Under the pieces are notes generated by a model. The model was not told where the DNA came from. It did no database searches and saw only the letters and a list, made by a program, of their open reading frames with translations. Source: Lobosporangium transversale (lineage: Eukaryota > Mortierellomycota > Mortierellomycetes > Mortierellales > Mortierellaceae). From it: 64,000 bases of DNA. Position numbers and translations under genes: made by a program. The DNA lies in NCBI RefSeq assembly GCF_002105155.1, contig NW_019029038.1, positions 124,001-188,000 on the forward strand. The letters run 5' to 3'. The first letter of the stretch is position 1; the number at the start of each line of letters is the position of its first letter. Of the stretch, positions 1 to 10,892 are shown piece by piece.

Positions 1-2123
1 TTTCAAAAAAATAAAAAAAAAAGCTCATTCAAGTGATGACATCTGCGTGTACTCTGCATGTTCTTGGTCACGGTGTTGTGCACTGCAAATACCCTCGACA
101 TCGTACCCCACTTTTTCTGTGGAGTTGACCTGCGTATCGGTGTACCAAATGTGGTGAGTGGAGTATAGGGAGGATAGAGAAAAGATGAGATGGTTTTAGA
201 TTCAGGGCAGGGGAGTTGGACGGTCAGCAGGGCTCTACTTGATCAAATGGAACGGAGTGGGCGAAGAATCATGCCGATAAAAATAAAAAATAAAAAAGAG
301 CACATATTCAAAGAATCCCGTATGCTCTTCGCAACCCGCATCATATCCATATTTGTATCTAACAATGCAATGGTCAAGAATAGATCCTAAAATTGATGCC
401 CTTTTTTTTAGGCGCTCTCAGAGTCGATTTACCAGAGTTTAGTGTCTTTTATTTTATTCCTTTCAGTATGCGCACTGAATATGTGTTCACAAATCTTCGG
501 TTTAGATCCAGTGCCCATGAAAAAAAAAAAAAAAAATCCTTCTCAACCGAAATTGAAAAAGTTTAATATTCTAATCAATTAGTCAATCAAAATTGCTGCC
601 GCTATCCGCTAGCCGTCATCAATGCAGCCATTAGCTGACAATGGTCAAATATTAATAACAACTTTGTGGAATCGGTATCCTCCATCGAAGCAAGTGTCTT
701 ATACCTCTCCAGCTCTAGTCGAATGATCCCTAAAACTGGGAGTGAAATATGTAGAAGATCAAAAGTAGCGAAAAGAAAGAAAGATGTGCTTACAACAATG
801 GCCCTCAAACCTTCATTTTATAAATCCGGGTTGTAGCATACAGAAATGGACTGCTAAATAACCACCACTCTCCCTCCAGATGAGGGGTCATGTCTTAGCC
901 ATATTTAATATAGTCGGGTTGCCAGAAAATTTTGAAACCCCAATCCCAATTCATCTAAGCAACTCTTCATTTCATCTAATCACCCCTCAATTCTACCCAG
1001 ATGCGAAATATTCTTGTCTTCTTTAATTTAAAAAATAATAAAATAATAAAATAAAAAGACAAGATGGACCGGTATTCCAGTCACGGTTTCCTTGACAAAG
1101 AACCAGCAATGAGGCGATCTTGGGATGGATTCGTGCGCTCAAGTCGAAGACGGATCAACTCTGCGAACTGGAGCTTCAATCCATAGCAGCTATTGCATAT
1201 CAGGGTCAAAGTGACAAAGCTATTCGAGCTGAGTTTCCCACACGAAGCTCGCATATTTCATTGTACTAAAAGCATAAGAGTAGAAGTCAACGCTCCAAAA
1301 CCCTGGAACGATGTGTTTATCACTAGATTTGGAGGAATGGTAGAAGATGTTTCATCATGCTGGTTTGGTGTTGTGGTGTTACAGATACAAATGGAGCTGC
1401 AAGAAATCACCCGAGTGGGTGCATTGACCCTAAATGATGCCTAAGAAACACATGGCAGAATGCTTGGGCAAGAGCTGCTTTGGTTTGCTGTGGACAGATT
1501 GAATTGGATGTTTGGTCAGCGTCAAACTCTTTCTTATGCTTGAACCAATACCAACGACCATATCGAGCTGTGGTACAATTCGCTCAAAACGCACTTTTTC
1601 CAAGGATCAGCAGCAGCGATGCCTCGGCACAGCCATCTATATTCTTGTTCAAAAGGTGACCCTAAATTGGCAGAAGATATGCGTCTGGCGCGCTGTGCAA
1701 GTTGGAAGGGTAGTCTTGGGAAAGAAGAAAGTGTTCCATAGTCGACTTTATGCCCTAAACTTTGCAACGGGCAGACACACTGAGGATTCATAAGCTATCT
1801 TTCAATCGCCAACAATTGATAATATATACGCTTTTTCGGCCTACTTCGTTCACAAGATTTTCGATGGACATCCGAAGACGGAATGAATCTATCTCTCCAA
1901 ACCGGAATCTAATCGTGCATTTAAAAAACAAACCATCAAAGCTGAGCAATACACTTGCCAGTCTGGAGTGGACTGAACTAAATGTTTTAAATAAAACTGT
2001 GCCAGATATTAATTTACTACGTTTTAACCTTAGCGACGAGATAATGTCTGCTGATCTAACCCACCTCAGCCAACTGTACCAGCATCGTGCAAGTCCAACC
2101 CTACATGTTTCGCAAGGGGGGGG
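1..2123. other. AT-rich intergenic relic DNA, no supported gene
   Basis: Open frames here are short and interrupted on both strands, and I recognise no domain in any of them. There are short A/T homopolymers, such as an A run near 518-537. A stretch around 1070-1800 has more coding-like composition but many stops, so it may be a decayed gene or transposon body. I cannot name it. Confidence 0.4.
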
Positions 2124-2206
2124 TTTTTTTTTTGATAACAAGGGCCCTCAAGGTCATGGGATTTATTTTCTACGCTCTTTGGACAAAATGCTCCAGAAAC
2201 TATAAT
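2124..2206 (-). repeat. Poly(A)-tailed retroposon 3' end, copy A
   Basis: Read on the minus strand, about 73 bases end in CTTGTTATC followed by a poly(A) run (T run 2124-2133 on the plus strand). An AATAAA signal (plus strand 2162-2167) sits about 30 bases before the tail. The body is shared with copy D, and the terminal block GATAACAAGGGCCCTC (plus strand) recurs in copies B, C, E and F. An imperfect direct repeat (TTCGCAAGGGG / TTCGCAGGGGA) flanks it. It is the 3' end of a retroposed element, either a SINE or a 5'-truncated LINE. Confidence 0.65.
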
Positions 2207-3157
2207 GCTTCGCAGGGGATCTAAACTCCAACAGTCCAATGGATCGCCTCGTGCTTGTGAATAGATTTTGATCTTTGCAAAATTAAAATGCTTCGGTTCT
2301 TTGACTGCGTTAATCTTAATTAGGGCATCGTAGAGCTAACTTGCCCTTTCACGAATCCTCCGATGTTGCTTGGAACATTGTATGCTGCTCGATTCCCCTG
2401 ATCTCGGATTATTTTTCAGATTCGGATGTCTGCCAATCTCGTATGGAGCGAAGGTTTGTTAGATCATAGGAGTTACAGGTCAACTCTGCAGCTACTGCAA
2501 GCACAGTCTTTCGTTATAGCAAGGCTAAGGTGATGACAGCGAAGCCAACATTTCGATCAGCACTTCAGTTATTCCTGTGGGCTCTGCTAAATGGGCAGCT
2601 GGAGAGGCCATCATATATCACCTGATAACCTTGACCAATACCTTCAGTACCATTGACGAGAAGGCTGCTATGCCTAACCACTAAGTGATAAAATGAGCGT
2701 TAAAGATGGCTCAGGAGCTGTGCGAGGCGCACAAGCAAATAAGCAAACGAGCAAGCGCTCCCAGAACGTAATTTTAGAAATAAACTTTCGATTTCTTTGA
2801 TCGCTCCATCTCTCGATCCTTTTGTCTCTCCTGTCTCCATAGTATATTCAAGCGTATTGCAGTTCTCCACAGCACTTGAAGCCTTACCAATTGGCCCAAC
2901 TCTTAGTCTCCATTGCTTGCTACTGATTGCAGTATTAATTCCATGCCTTATTACGACGACTAAGAGCACCTCTCGTACGGTATCAGACGATATCCTGTGT
3001 TCGTAAGAGAACGTCTGCCTTCAAAATAAAGATCCCTCTCTTTGTCCTATTGAGAAAAAGGGGGGTTTTTTTTGAAAAAAAAAAAAAAAAAAAAAAAAAA
3101 ACTGTGTTATAGAGCGCCTTTCTAATCAGATTTGAGGTAACTCTCGCTTTGACCTAC

Positions 3158-3193
3158 TTTTTTTTTTATGATTGCAAGGGCACAAAGTCATGT
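3158..3193 (-). repeat. Degenerate retroposon 3' end, copy B
   Basis: A T run (3158-3167) is followed by ATGATTGCAAGGGCACAAAG and then TCATG. This is a mutated version of the block that follows the T run in copies A, C, E and F, in the same orientation. It is the oldest-looking copy. Confidence 0.4.
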
Positions 3194-3497
3194 TGAGTCT
3201 ATTTCGATGTAAGCTCTATAAACGGATTACCTCATTTCCAGGATCGGGGTAAAGCTGATTTCGACGATCGGTCATAGGTGTAGCGCCATACCACCACAAT
3301 ACAACATCCTGTTCATAGCCACATCGGCATCGAGTAGCCTTCCTTAGTCCCTTGGGGACATGTGAAAGGCTCTACTCCCTACTTGGTCTGTTGTGCGCAA
3401 AGGTTCTCAATCATCAAAAAATTTACAATTTTCTAGGTGCTCTTTAACCACCAACTCCACTTGTTGTCGGGAGGAACAACCGTGATCGTTTTTAGTC

Positions 3498-3547
3498 TTT
3501 TTTTTTTTTTTTTTTTTTTTTTTTGATAACGAGGGCCCGCAAGGCCC
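3498..3547 (-). repeat. Retroposon 3' end, copy C
   Basis: A T run of about 27 bases (3498-3524) is followed by GATAACGAGGGCCCGCAAGG, matching copies A and F closely. It lies in the same orientation, with the poly(A) tail on the minus strand. I could not find clear flanking target duplications. Confidence 0.55.
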
Positions 3548-3548
3548 C

Positions 3549-4140
3549 TTTTCTCACAAGCTCTGCAACGAAATTTTGTCTGCGAGGGGTGGGTCTAGCA
3601 TAGGTCCTGGGCAGTGTCTGTCGCGATGCGCATCCATTGCCGTATCACAATGACAAAAACCTTCTGCTGCCATAAATCCATATCCGCTGGTTCAGTCGCC
3701 TCTTGGCCCAGTGTGTGGCGCACACTTCCGTCTTGATCTCACACCTCGGCCCCCCTCCTTGGCGATGGTTTTCTTACAGCGTGACTTCCAAATCAACTCC
3801 GTAGCCTACTGCTCAAGGTAACCAACGAACTTGTGAATCACTTTACCAGCGATAGATCGCGCTGTACAAAACAAAGGGCTCCATTCGTTGATCAAACTAA
3901 GCGGTGTAATACCTCGGTAGAGGTCCATTTGAGATCAAGAGCACGATCGATTTTGTTGCCTGTGCTTAAAATCGCACGTATTCCACTGATGCATGAGAGT
4001 CCTTATAAATGCACATCTCAGGGCTGACTCTTTTCAGGTTCGTACTCTTATGATCCTTGTTGCATTTGATAGTGGCTGCGCAGCCCCAGCGATCTATGCG
4101 CGACAGAGCCTCCTCCCAAATGTTACTGTGGGTTTCACCC
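3549..4140 (-). other. Possible decayed non-LTR retroelement coding remnant
   Basis: The minus strand holds broken coding-like segments with several stops, including a basic stretch near 3750-3800. It lies immediately 5' (in the element's sense) of copy C, where the body of a LINE would be expected. No reverse transcriptase motif survives that I can name, so the assignment rests on position and composition only. Confidence 0.2.
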
Positions 4141-4152
4141 ATGGCACTACAA

Positions 4153-4237
4153 TTTTTTTTTTTAATAACAAAGGCTCTCAGGGTAATGTATTTATTTTCT
4201 ACACTCTATGAACTGCAAAATACTCCATAAACTATAG
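4153..4237 (-). repeat. Poly(A)-tailed retroposon 3' end, copy D
   Basis: A T run (4153-4163) precedes AATAACAAAGGCTCTCAGGG and then a TTTATT block (AATAAA on the minus strand), followed by about 50 bases that match copy A. With copy A it defines at least 70 bases of the family consensus. Confidence 0.6.
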
Positions 4238-4273
4238 TCAATAAACAGTTATTACTGCACAAACGGCGAGAGC

Positions 4274-4329
4274 CACTGCATCCATTTTTTTTTTCTTTTT
4301 TTATAACAAGGACCCTCAGCACTGCATCC
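4274..4329 (-). repeat. Retroposon copy E with target-site duplication
   Basis: A T-rich run (4285-4302, one C) is followed by ATAACAAGGACCCTCAG. The insert is bounded by the direct repeat CACTGCATCC at 4274-4283 and 4320-4329. The structure is a severely 5'-truncated retroposed copy of only about 17 bases plus tail. Confidence 0.65.
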
Positions 4330-4475
4330 CTGATTCACCCAGGGCATTACAGGTTCACACATGGCACATGGCTGTTATCTTCGTTTTTAGCCTCACAGAC
4401 ATAGCAAACTCAAACTGGATAAAGAAGAGGTCGTCGGACTTGCATGACGTTGAGGTAGGCAGCATACCATGCAGC

Positions 4476-4559
4476 TTCTTGATATGGTGTTTTTTTTTTT
4501 TTTTTTTTTTTTTTTTGATAACAAGGACCCACGAGGTCATGTAGGTTCTTGATATGGTG
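4476..4559 (-). repeat. Retroposon copy F with 14-bp target-site duplication
   Basis: The perfect 14-bp direct repeat TTCTTGATATGGTG occurs at 4476-4489 and 4546-4559. It flanks a 27-base T run (4490-4516) and about 29 bases beginning GATAACAAGGACCC. This is the hallmark of target-primed reverse transcription. The insertion ends about 140 bases upstream of the tRNA gene. Confidence 0.75.
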
Positions 4560-4699
4560 GTGTTTATTATGGAGGTAAAGCGGAGGCTATTTTTTATATA
4601 GAAGGCTAAGTGGGGGTATTGGCTGGTTGTGAACGGCCATCACGTGCAGTCCGTCTTATAACCTTTTAGAATACTGAGATTCTTACAATTTCAATAAAA

Positions 4700-4771
4700 G
4701 GTCTATTGGCCCAATGGAAAGGCGTCTGACTACGAATCAGGAGATTGCAGGTTCGACCCCTGCATAGATCA
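4700..4771 (+). tRNA. tRNA-Arg (anticodon ACG)
   Basis: A full cloverleaf can be folded. The 7-bp acceptor stem pairs GGTCTAT with ATAGATC (one G-U). The D arm is GCC/GGC. The anticodon stem pairs TCTGA with TCAGG around the loop CTACGAA, giving anticodon ACG. The T arm pairs GCAGG with CCTGC around TTCGACC, and the discriminator base is A. There is no intron. The gene stands alone, with retroposon ends clustered on its 5' side. Confidence 0.95.
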
Positions 4772-4772
4772 C

Positions 4773-4776
4773 TTTT
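4773..4776 (+). terminator. RNA polymerase III terminator of the tRNA
   Basis: A TTTT run begins two bases after the discriminator base, as expected for Pol III termination. Confidence 0.7.
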
Positions 4777-6066
4777 AAGTTTATTTTGCTTGTACTACCA
4801 GCAAATATTTCCCAATTGAGTTCATTTAACGTGTGACACGTGTCGCGTCGCCACCAATTTGTTGCTTTTTTTATTAAGCCACGACGCGTCCTTGCGCGAC
4901 TGCTTTGCCTTTATGGGATAAATTATCTCCCAAAGAAAACTGCACTAGGCACACAATTCCTTCACTGCCACTATTTACACACTCATGCACATACACAGAT
5001 TCGTACACTTTCACACACTCACATGAGAAAATGGACAATAATATCAATAACGGTGCTAAATGAGACCTCGTTTACTTGGAAAGATCATCAAGATAGACGT
5101 TTCTTTCAGGGCAATGAATCTACTGCAAATCGTCGGTTATATACGTCCCTGCATATTATGTCATTTCCTTTCATCCTCATCTCTTTGGTGTAGTCTTCTC
5201 TCGATCTCGTTATCTGTTTCCTCCTTTGACATTGGCTATGCTGTTGTGGTTGGCTTTTTTTCTTTGTTTCTCTTCCTTTTATCAATTCGTAAACGTTGAC
5301 ACAGGGTGTAGCGCATGCGATCTCTTAGAATAAAAAAGAAAAGCAAGTCCGTCAGTAAAGTACGCTTGATGTGTACATCGTATCTGCCTTGTTGTTGCTT
5401 GGTGCTATTGAAGGGAAGGATCGTGAATAGCTGAGTAAAAGCAAAGGAGTTCCAGGGTGACTTTTCTTGGCAGCAAAGCAATTTTTTTCGTAGTCAGCCT
5501 TAATTGATTGTTATTTTGCTGCCGTTGCTGCTAAAGCTTTTTTCTCTTATTCTCATTGTCATTGTCATTGTCATTGTCATTGTCATTGTCATTGTCATTG
5601 TCATTGTCATTGTCATTCTCAATTTTTATTTTTAATTAATCTTTGCATTATATAGCATTGGCATTTCACTTGCTTTTCTTTATTCTCTTTCCATACTTAT
5701 TTGTTAGCTGCTTAGCCCTTCTTGTCTGTCCCCCGCGCTACTCTAAACCTGAGTTTGCTAGACGCGGTTTAGTTCTGTCTTCTATTAGACTTCATTATTA
5801 TTGTTGTTATTGATTTATTTTTGCCTTCATCTCTTTTCTATTTTTCCTTCTCTTCACTCCGGTCATTGCAACCATAGGCATATACATTCCATTCTCATTC
5901 CATTGTTGGTGATTGCAAACCTTTACCTTTTCCTTTTTCTTCTTTTGTTTTTACCCTCTTTCTCTCCTTCATTAGTGGTTTCACCTTGAAGCTCATCCTA
6001 TTTTCTTTGCATTCGCCTACTCGCGACGAAATGTGTGAGTGCTAAATTCAGGATCCTCCCGCCAGA
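4777..6066. other. Spacer and 5' region of the deubiquitinase gene
   Basis: No gene is supported. The segment becomes strongly pyrimidine-rich on the plus strand from about 5500 to 5990, typical of a fungal promoter or 5' leader before the ATG at 6067. It contains the hexanucleotide array listed separately. Confidence 0.5.
5553..5618 (+). repeat. (TCATTG)n hexanucleotide microsatellite
   Basis: About eleven perfect tandem copies of TCATTG occur in the CT-rich upstream region of the gene that starts at 6067. Confidence 0.9.
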
Positions 6067-9000
6067 ATGACAAGCGATCAGATGGATTTGCAATCGTCCC
6101 CATCTTCGGATGCCAGCCGCTCGTCCACAACGTTCCACGCTAATGTTTATATAGTCAATCTTGAACGAGCTTCCTTATCCCGCAAGTTGGAAAGAGTCCA
6201 GTGTATCCTTGCCTGTGATGGTGCGTCTTTTAACTATTACTACTCCTAGTAAAATACATCAATAGTACCGAACATTTATTATTAGCAAAAATACTCTCTT
6301 GTTCTTCTCCCTGATTTCGACATCTTCAGCGCTGTCGTTTTCCTTTTTTTCGCTTCTTTACGACCAAATGTCTTTAGCGATTCCATTCGCAACGTGAACA
6401 GACAGGACCCGCAGTTGAGGTTGGGATGATGACTATATGCTTTTACTCGTGAAGGTCCCTTCCACTCACAATCAGTAACACCATCGCCGTTCTTGCGTAT
6501 GGCTTGCTTTGTTTCTCCACCATTGACTTCGTCTGCTTCTAGATAGTGCATCGGTGAACCTGTATCTTGACCAGCGACAGGAACTTGACTATATTCAGTT
6601 TAGGGTGAGAAAAAAATCAGTAGATGAGGCGTTCTTCACGGCCCGGCCCCTCTTCTTTGCGACTGCCAAACAATTGCACGCCATTGTACAACAGCAACAC
6701 ATTAACACATCTTTTACATGTGGCGTTGCTTAGCTAACTCATGGGATCAGACAGATCCATCTCAACGACAAGACTGCCACAATTAAGGTTCAATTATCAA
6801 CTCAACAGCGCTTGGAAATCACCCCCGATCCCCGGGGCCAGTGTCAGGCACTTTATGATCTATTGCTACATGTCAAGGCAAGACGTAAGTCAAACGGCTG
6901 AACACAAATACTCTTCTACCCGTTGTCGCGTCAATCAACATATTTTGTCACACCACTGTTTTCTTATTTAGTCTTTGTAATGATATTTGCTTCATAGCCA
7001 GTGATATCGCCAAATTCCCTCTCCACCAGCCCAAAGTCGGTATTCTCAAGCCAGATTCGACTACAGCTTATTTGATCGTAAATGATATTCCATCCAGTCT
7101 CGATTTTCGTTCCCATTCAACCGCCAGCACCATTCCATCTACGCCCTCAAAACGGAAATCAGTCATATTGGAACAAACACACAAGAAGTCGCGGGTGCAA
7201 AAAATAGAGTGCTCTTCGCACACATATCGTCAGTCGAAAGAAGCTTACGACCCAATATTATCATCGCCCGTGGGACCAGATGATAGTCCGGATCGATGGC
7301 GCCCGCCCAGTTCGCCTACATATCAAGATGAAGTAATATGTTTATTGACCAAAGAAAGGCTATCACACGTTGTATTTCATACTACTTTGAAGGAGACACT
7401 AATAATCAGTTGAGGGTTTTTCCTTGTAGACCATGAAGCCCCGTAAACGCACTCAAAAACCATATGTACTCGAGAATACAGGAGACTCAAGTAACCATCT
7501 GTCTACCAAGCGTAAGATGTGCACCTTATTTAGTTGATTTCGCAAGTATAGCAGATGGAATGCACTCTAATAGCATACATCTTGATGCTCCCATCTTAGT
7601 CTATACCTTGAAACCCCAGTTCCACTCAACAGTCCCTACACCTCGTGTACTGCGGTCAATTAACGATCGTATCAGGAGATATGGGCGCGATGCTGGAACA
7701 CGAAAGTCAAAACGACTATCATCACCTGATAGAGCAAGTAACGCACGATGTATTCCCGCTGTACTTCGTGCGCTGTTCTCAATGGAGCCTTTCGCACGGG
7801 ACTTACGCGATCCGTACTGGCTTCGTATGTCAGGAACCCAGCATAGCCTATATAGGTATTTTTATTTTCAAATCTCTACTCGCACCACCTTTGTTCGTCA
7901 ACAATACTTCATTGAGCTAATAAGGATTTGGTATAATGGATCATACCCTCATATTTGCTCTCAGATCTTTAGTAGAATCCTACACTCCATATTCTGAAAA
8001 CACAAACAGGGATGTCAAGATTGACGCAGTTTCAGAAAATGTGATCAAGACTAGTAAAGGGAAGCTAGGAGACGAGGATGATGCGCGTGAATTCCTTAAC
8101 GATACTCTCAATCAAGTACGCCAAGAATTTCGGGAACGAAATATAGATAGTCCCTGTCCTCTCTCGCGACTGTTCGAGTGTAATATCGAACACAGGCTTG
8201 AATGCATGAACTGTGGGAACGAAATCGTGCACACCGAGCACTATCAGGACTTTTGTCTGGAGTTGCCGCCATGCGATAGCAATAGATCAAGGTATTAGCT
8301 GAGATATTGAGATGAGTTCTGCTTAATGCTCTTTTAAACTTGAGCCTAGATCCGACTGCTGACGACTGTCTTTTTTTTGACTCGACGTAAAAAAAGTCAG
8401 CCAGTTGGAAGCATAGGTGGCCTTTTCCCACAGTTCTTTGATACTCAACATATCTCATTTGAATGCGAAGCATGTCGGTCGGAAAGCGCCATAGTTCGCC
8501 GGTCTATTTCAAAACTGCCTGATGTCCTTGTTGTATATTTGAAACGGTTTACAGCGAGACCTAGCTATGGTTACAATAAGAATCGTAGTCGTATCACTAT
8601 TGACGAAACTTTAGAGTTTTGTAAGTACCATCGTTTTTATATACATACCTTTTATCTTCCTTGCCATTGTTCGAAGATAGCGGCTGAATGGTTGTGCACT
8701 ATGAACCTTGCATATAGCTCAATTCTGCGCTCCAGCCGCGTTTATTTCAGACAATGATGCATTACCAACCATGGCTCAACACTCAGAAGATGATGGATAC
8801 TATGGACATCCTTATGTGCCCAGCGACAGCCCACCGAGCTCAAGCAGTCAATGGTTCTCTTCCATTAGTCCTGTGAGCCATGATGATTTCTTTAGTTCCT
8901 CCATATCGCCCCATGGTCAACATGAATACATAGATGCAGATTTGTACAATCATCATGCCCAAGGCACTGCTGCAAACCCCCACTTGTTAAACAGTGATGA

Positions 9001-10341
9001 TGAAGACGACTCTCGTTTTGAGCTTTCACAAGTATGTAGAGCAATATTAATCTAGGAAGATGGCTTTGGATTGTCTTCGTCTTAGCAGGTAGCTAATGAA
9101 AACCCTTTGTTGGTACATTTGTTTTTTAGTCTATCTCAGTCTATGATCCTCCTAGTGAAGATGAGCAATATCAGTGGGCTATGGAGGAATCCATAAGGGA
9201 GTCGAAATCATTCTCTCAGGAATCGATCTTCAATGAAAAGATAGCTGATGGGGCTAAAGAAGCTCTTTGGTATAAGAATCTAGGGTCCAAAGAAGTAATT
9301 GAATTGGACGAACCCTTTTTAATCAATACCCACGATAACAGCAACGACGGCAACAACGATAATGGCAAGGACAAGGATAAGGATAAGGATGAAGGGAGGG
9401 TCAGGACAGGCAAGAGTGTATTAAAAACCAACGACTTCGATACTTTTGAACCCGTAGATATGCATTTGAAGGATAAGGCTCACCATAATGAGGATGAAGA
9501 CGAGCTAATTAAAGCTGCAATACACGCATCTCTAATGACAACAGATGGTCCGACTCCGGGCTTGAGTGATAAGGAGCTGCAGGAGGAAGAAAATAAGCAA
9601 CTGGAGGAAGCGATCAGGAGAAGCCTAATGGACTCAGAGGAAAACAAGGAGAATATTTCACCAGAAAAACGACAACTAGGCAAAAAAAAGGACCAGAAGG
9701 ACAAACAGAAGCCCAGGCCGCCTGGACTCACACGATCTTGCTCCCAAATCTATACAGCTACACCGAATAGTCTCAGAGGGCCTCCAACGCCTACAACAAG
9801 GCCACCAAGACTTCAAAGAGCCAATACCGTGGATGTGATCGCAAGTTCACAGCAATCAAGTCGGGAGGACTCATTATCAGAAAAATTGAGTGCAAAAAGA
9901 AGTGTGCAGGGCCCTAGAAGCGGCAGAAATAGGACAGAGGAAGCATACTTACCAAATAACACGACATCAAGCTCTAATACAAACACCAATCCAACTACAG
10001 TCATCCCCAACGATAGCAAACATGCTGCGAGATCTAATGGCAAAGACAAAGGCAAAGGAAAGGAAAAGGACTATAATAAAGTCGAAGCGGCCACCCAAGG
10101 CTCTACCATAGGACTCTTTCAGTTACAGGCTATGGTAAGCCATACTGGTCTCATTTCGTCAACATCGGAAGGACACTACGTGTGTGATAGTCTTGGTGCA
10201 GATGGAGTCTGGAGGTGTTATGATGTTGGCCAGAGAACCAAAATAGGCTCAATCGCCGATCTCAGCCAGTACCGTGGACGGTCAGGCTACCTATTTTTTT
10301 ATGTACATTGCTATTCAAAGAATTCCTTAGTGGTGTCATGA
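6067..10341 (+). CDS. USP37-type ubiquitin hydrolase with three UIMs, degenerate Cys box
   Basis: This multi-exon gene encodes a member of the USP26/29/37 family (peptidase C19), which removes ubiquitin from proteins. The N-terminal exons (6067 to about 7100) match the PH-like domain of USP37, including a segment reading ATIKVQLSTQQRLEITP. The USP core then follows: LFSMEPFARDL (about 7780), DDAREFL (about 8080), two zinc-finger CxxC pairs (LECMNCG and FECEACR), and LPDVLVVYLKRF. Three ubiquitin-interacting motifs are inserted next, centred near 9170, 9500 and 9610. The C-terminal His box is SEGHYVCDS, with WRCYD and RSGYLFF after it. Introns are short, for example 7333-7430 and one ending at the TTTTTTAG near 9130; the exon 1-2 junctions are uncertain. 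The oddity is that the cysteine box normally read as GNTCYMN is here SNARCIPAVL, so the catalytic Cys is displaced or lost. It could be a pseudoenzyme or a recently inactivated gene. Confidence 0.82.
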
Positions 10342-10892
10342 CCAGCTACAGTATCTAACTATACTTAAAAAAAGAAAAGATAAAATTGCCTACATTTAAC
10401 ATGTTGGATATGATTATCACACAGTGCAACAAGACTGCATATTTATTTGGCTGTTGGCGAAGCTATAAATATTTAAGCAAACCAAACCTCATAATACCGT
10501 CGATGGCGATCAGATCTGCCCGGCGCCTTCTCTGTTGGTCTCGAATGGACTGGCCTTGAAATCCTCATATAGATGCGCCTTTACATGAGGCAAATATCAT
10601 CTTGTTTTTGATCAAGAGTACGTAAGCAGACGAGCTTAATATCTTAAAAGCATGACCGGGTGAAGCTAAAGCAGGCATCCCGTAACAATAAAAGCCTGTC
10701 TAGGGTCTAACCCTACGATTTTGGCCACATTTTTATTTGTTCCTTTCATAAAGTGACATCGCACTTGTGATAGACACCAGGTTACATTCAACAACAAAAA
10801 GGGGTTGATTGCAATGATGTATTAGTCCGTGTCATTAACTACTAATCTCTCGAAGCAAAGCATATCTTAATAACCAACCATGGACTAATGAC

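Noticed and set aside
5553-5618. Evenly spaced repeat as a possible CRISPR array
   Set aside because: Units are contiguous hexamers without spacers, in a eukaryotic genome; a microsatellite explains it.
10700-10713. TAGGGT...ACCCTA telomere-like palindrome
   Set aside because: It is a single inverted 6-mer pair, not a tandem array, so it is not evidence of an interstitial telomere.
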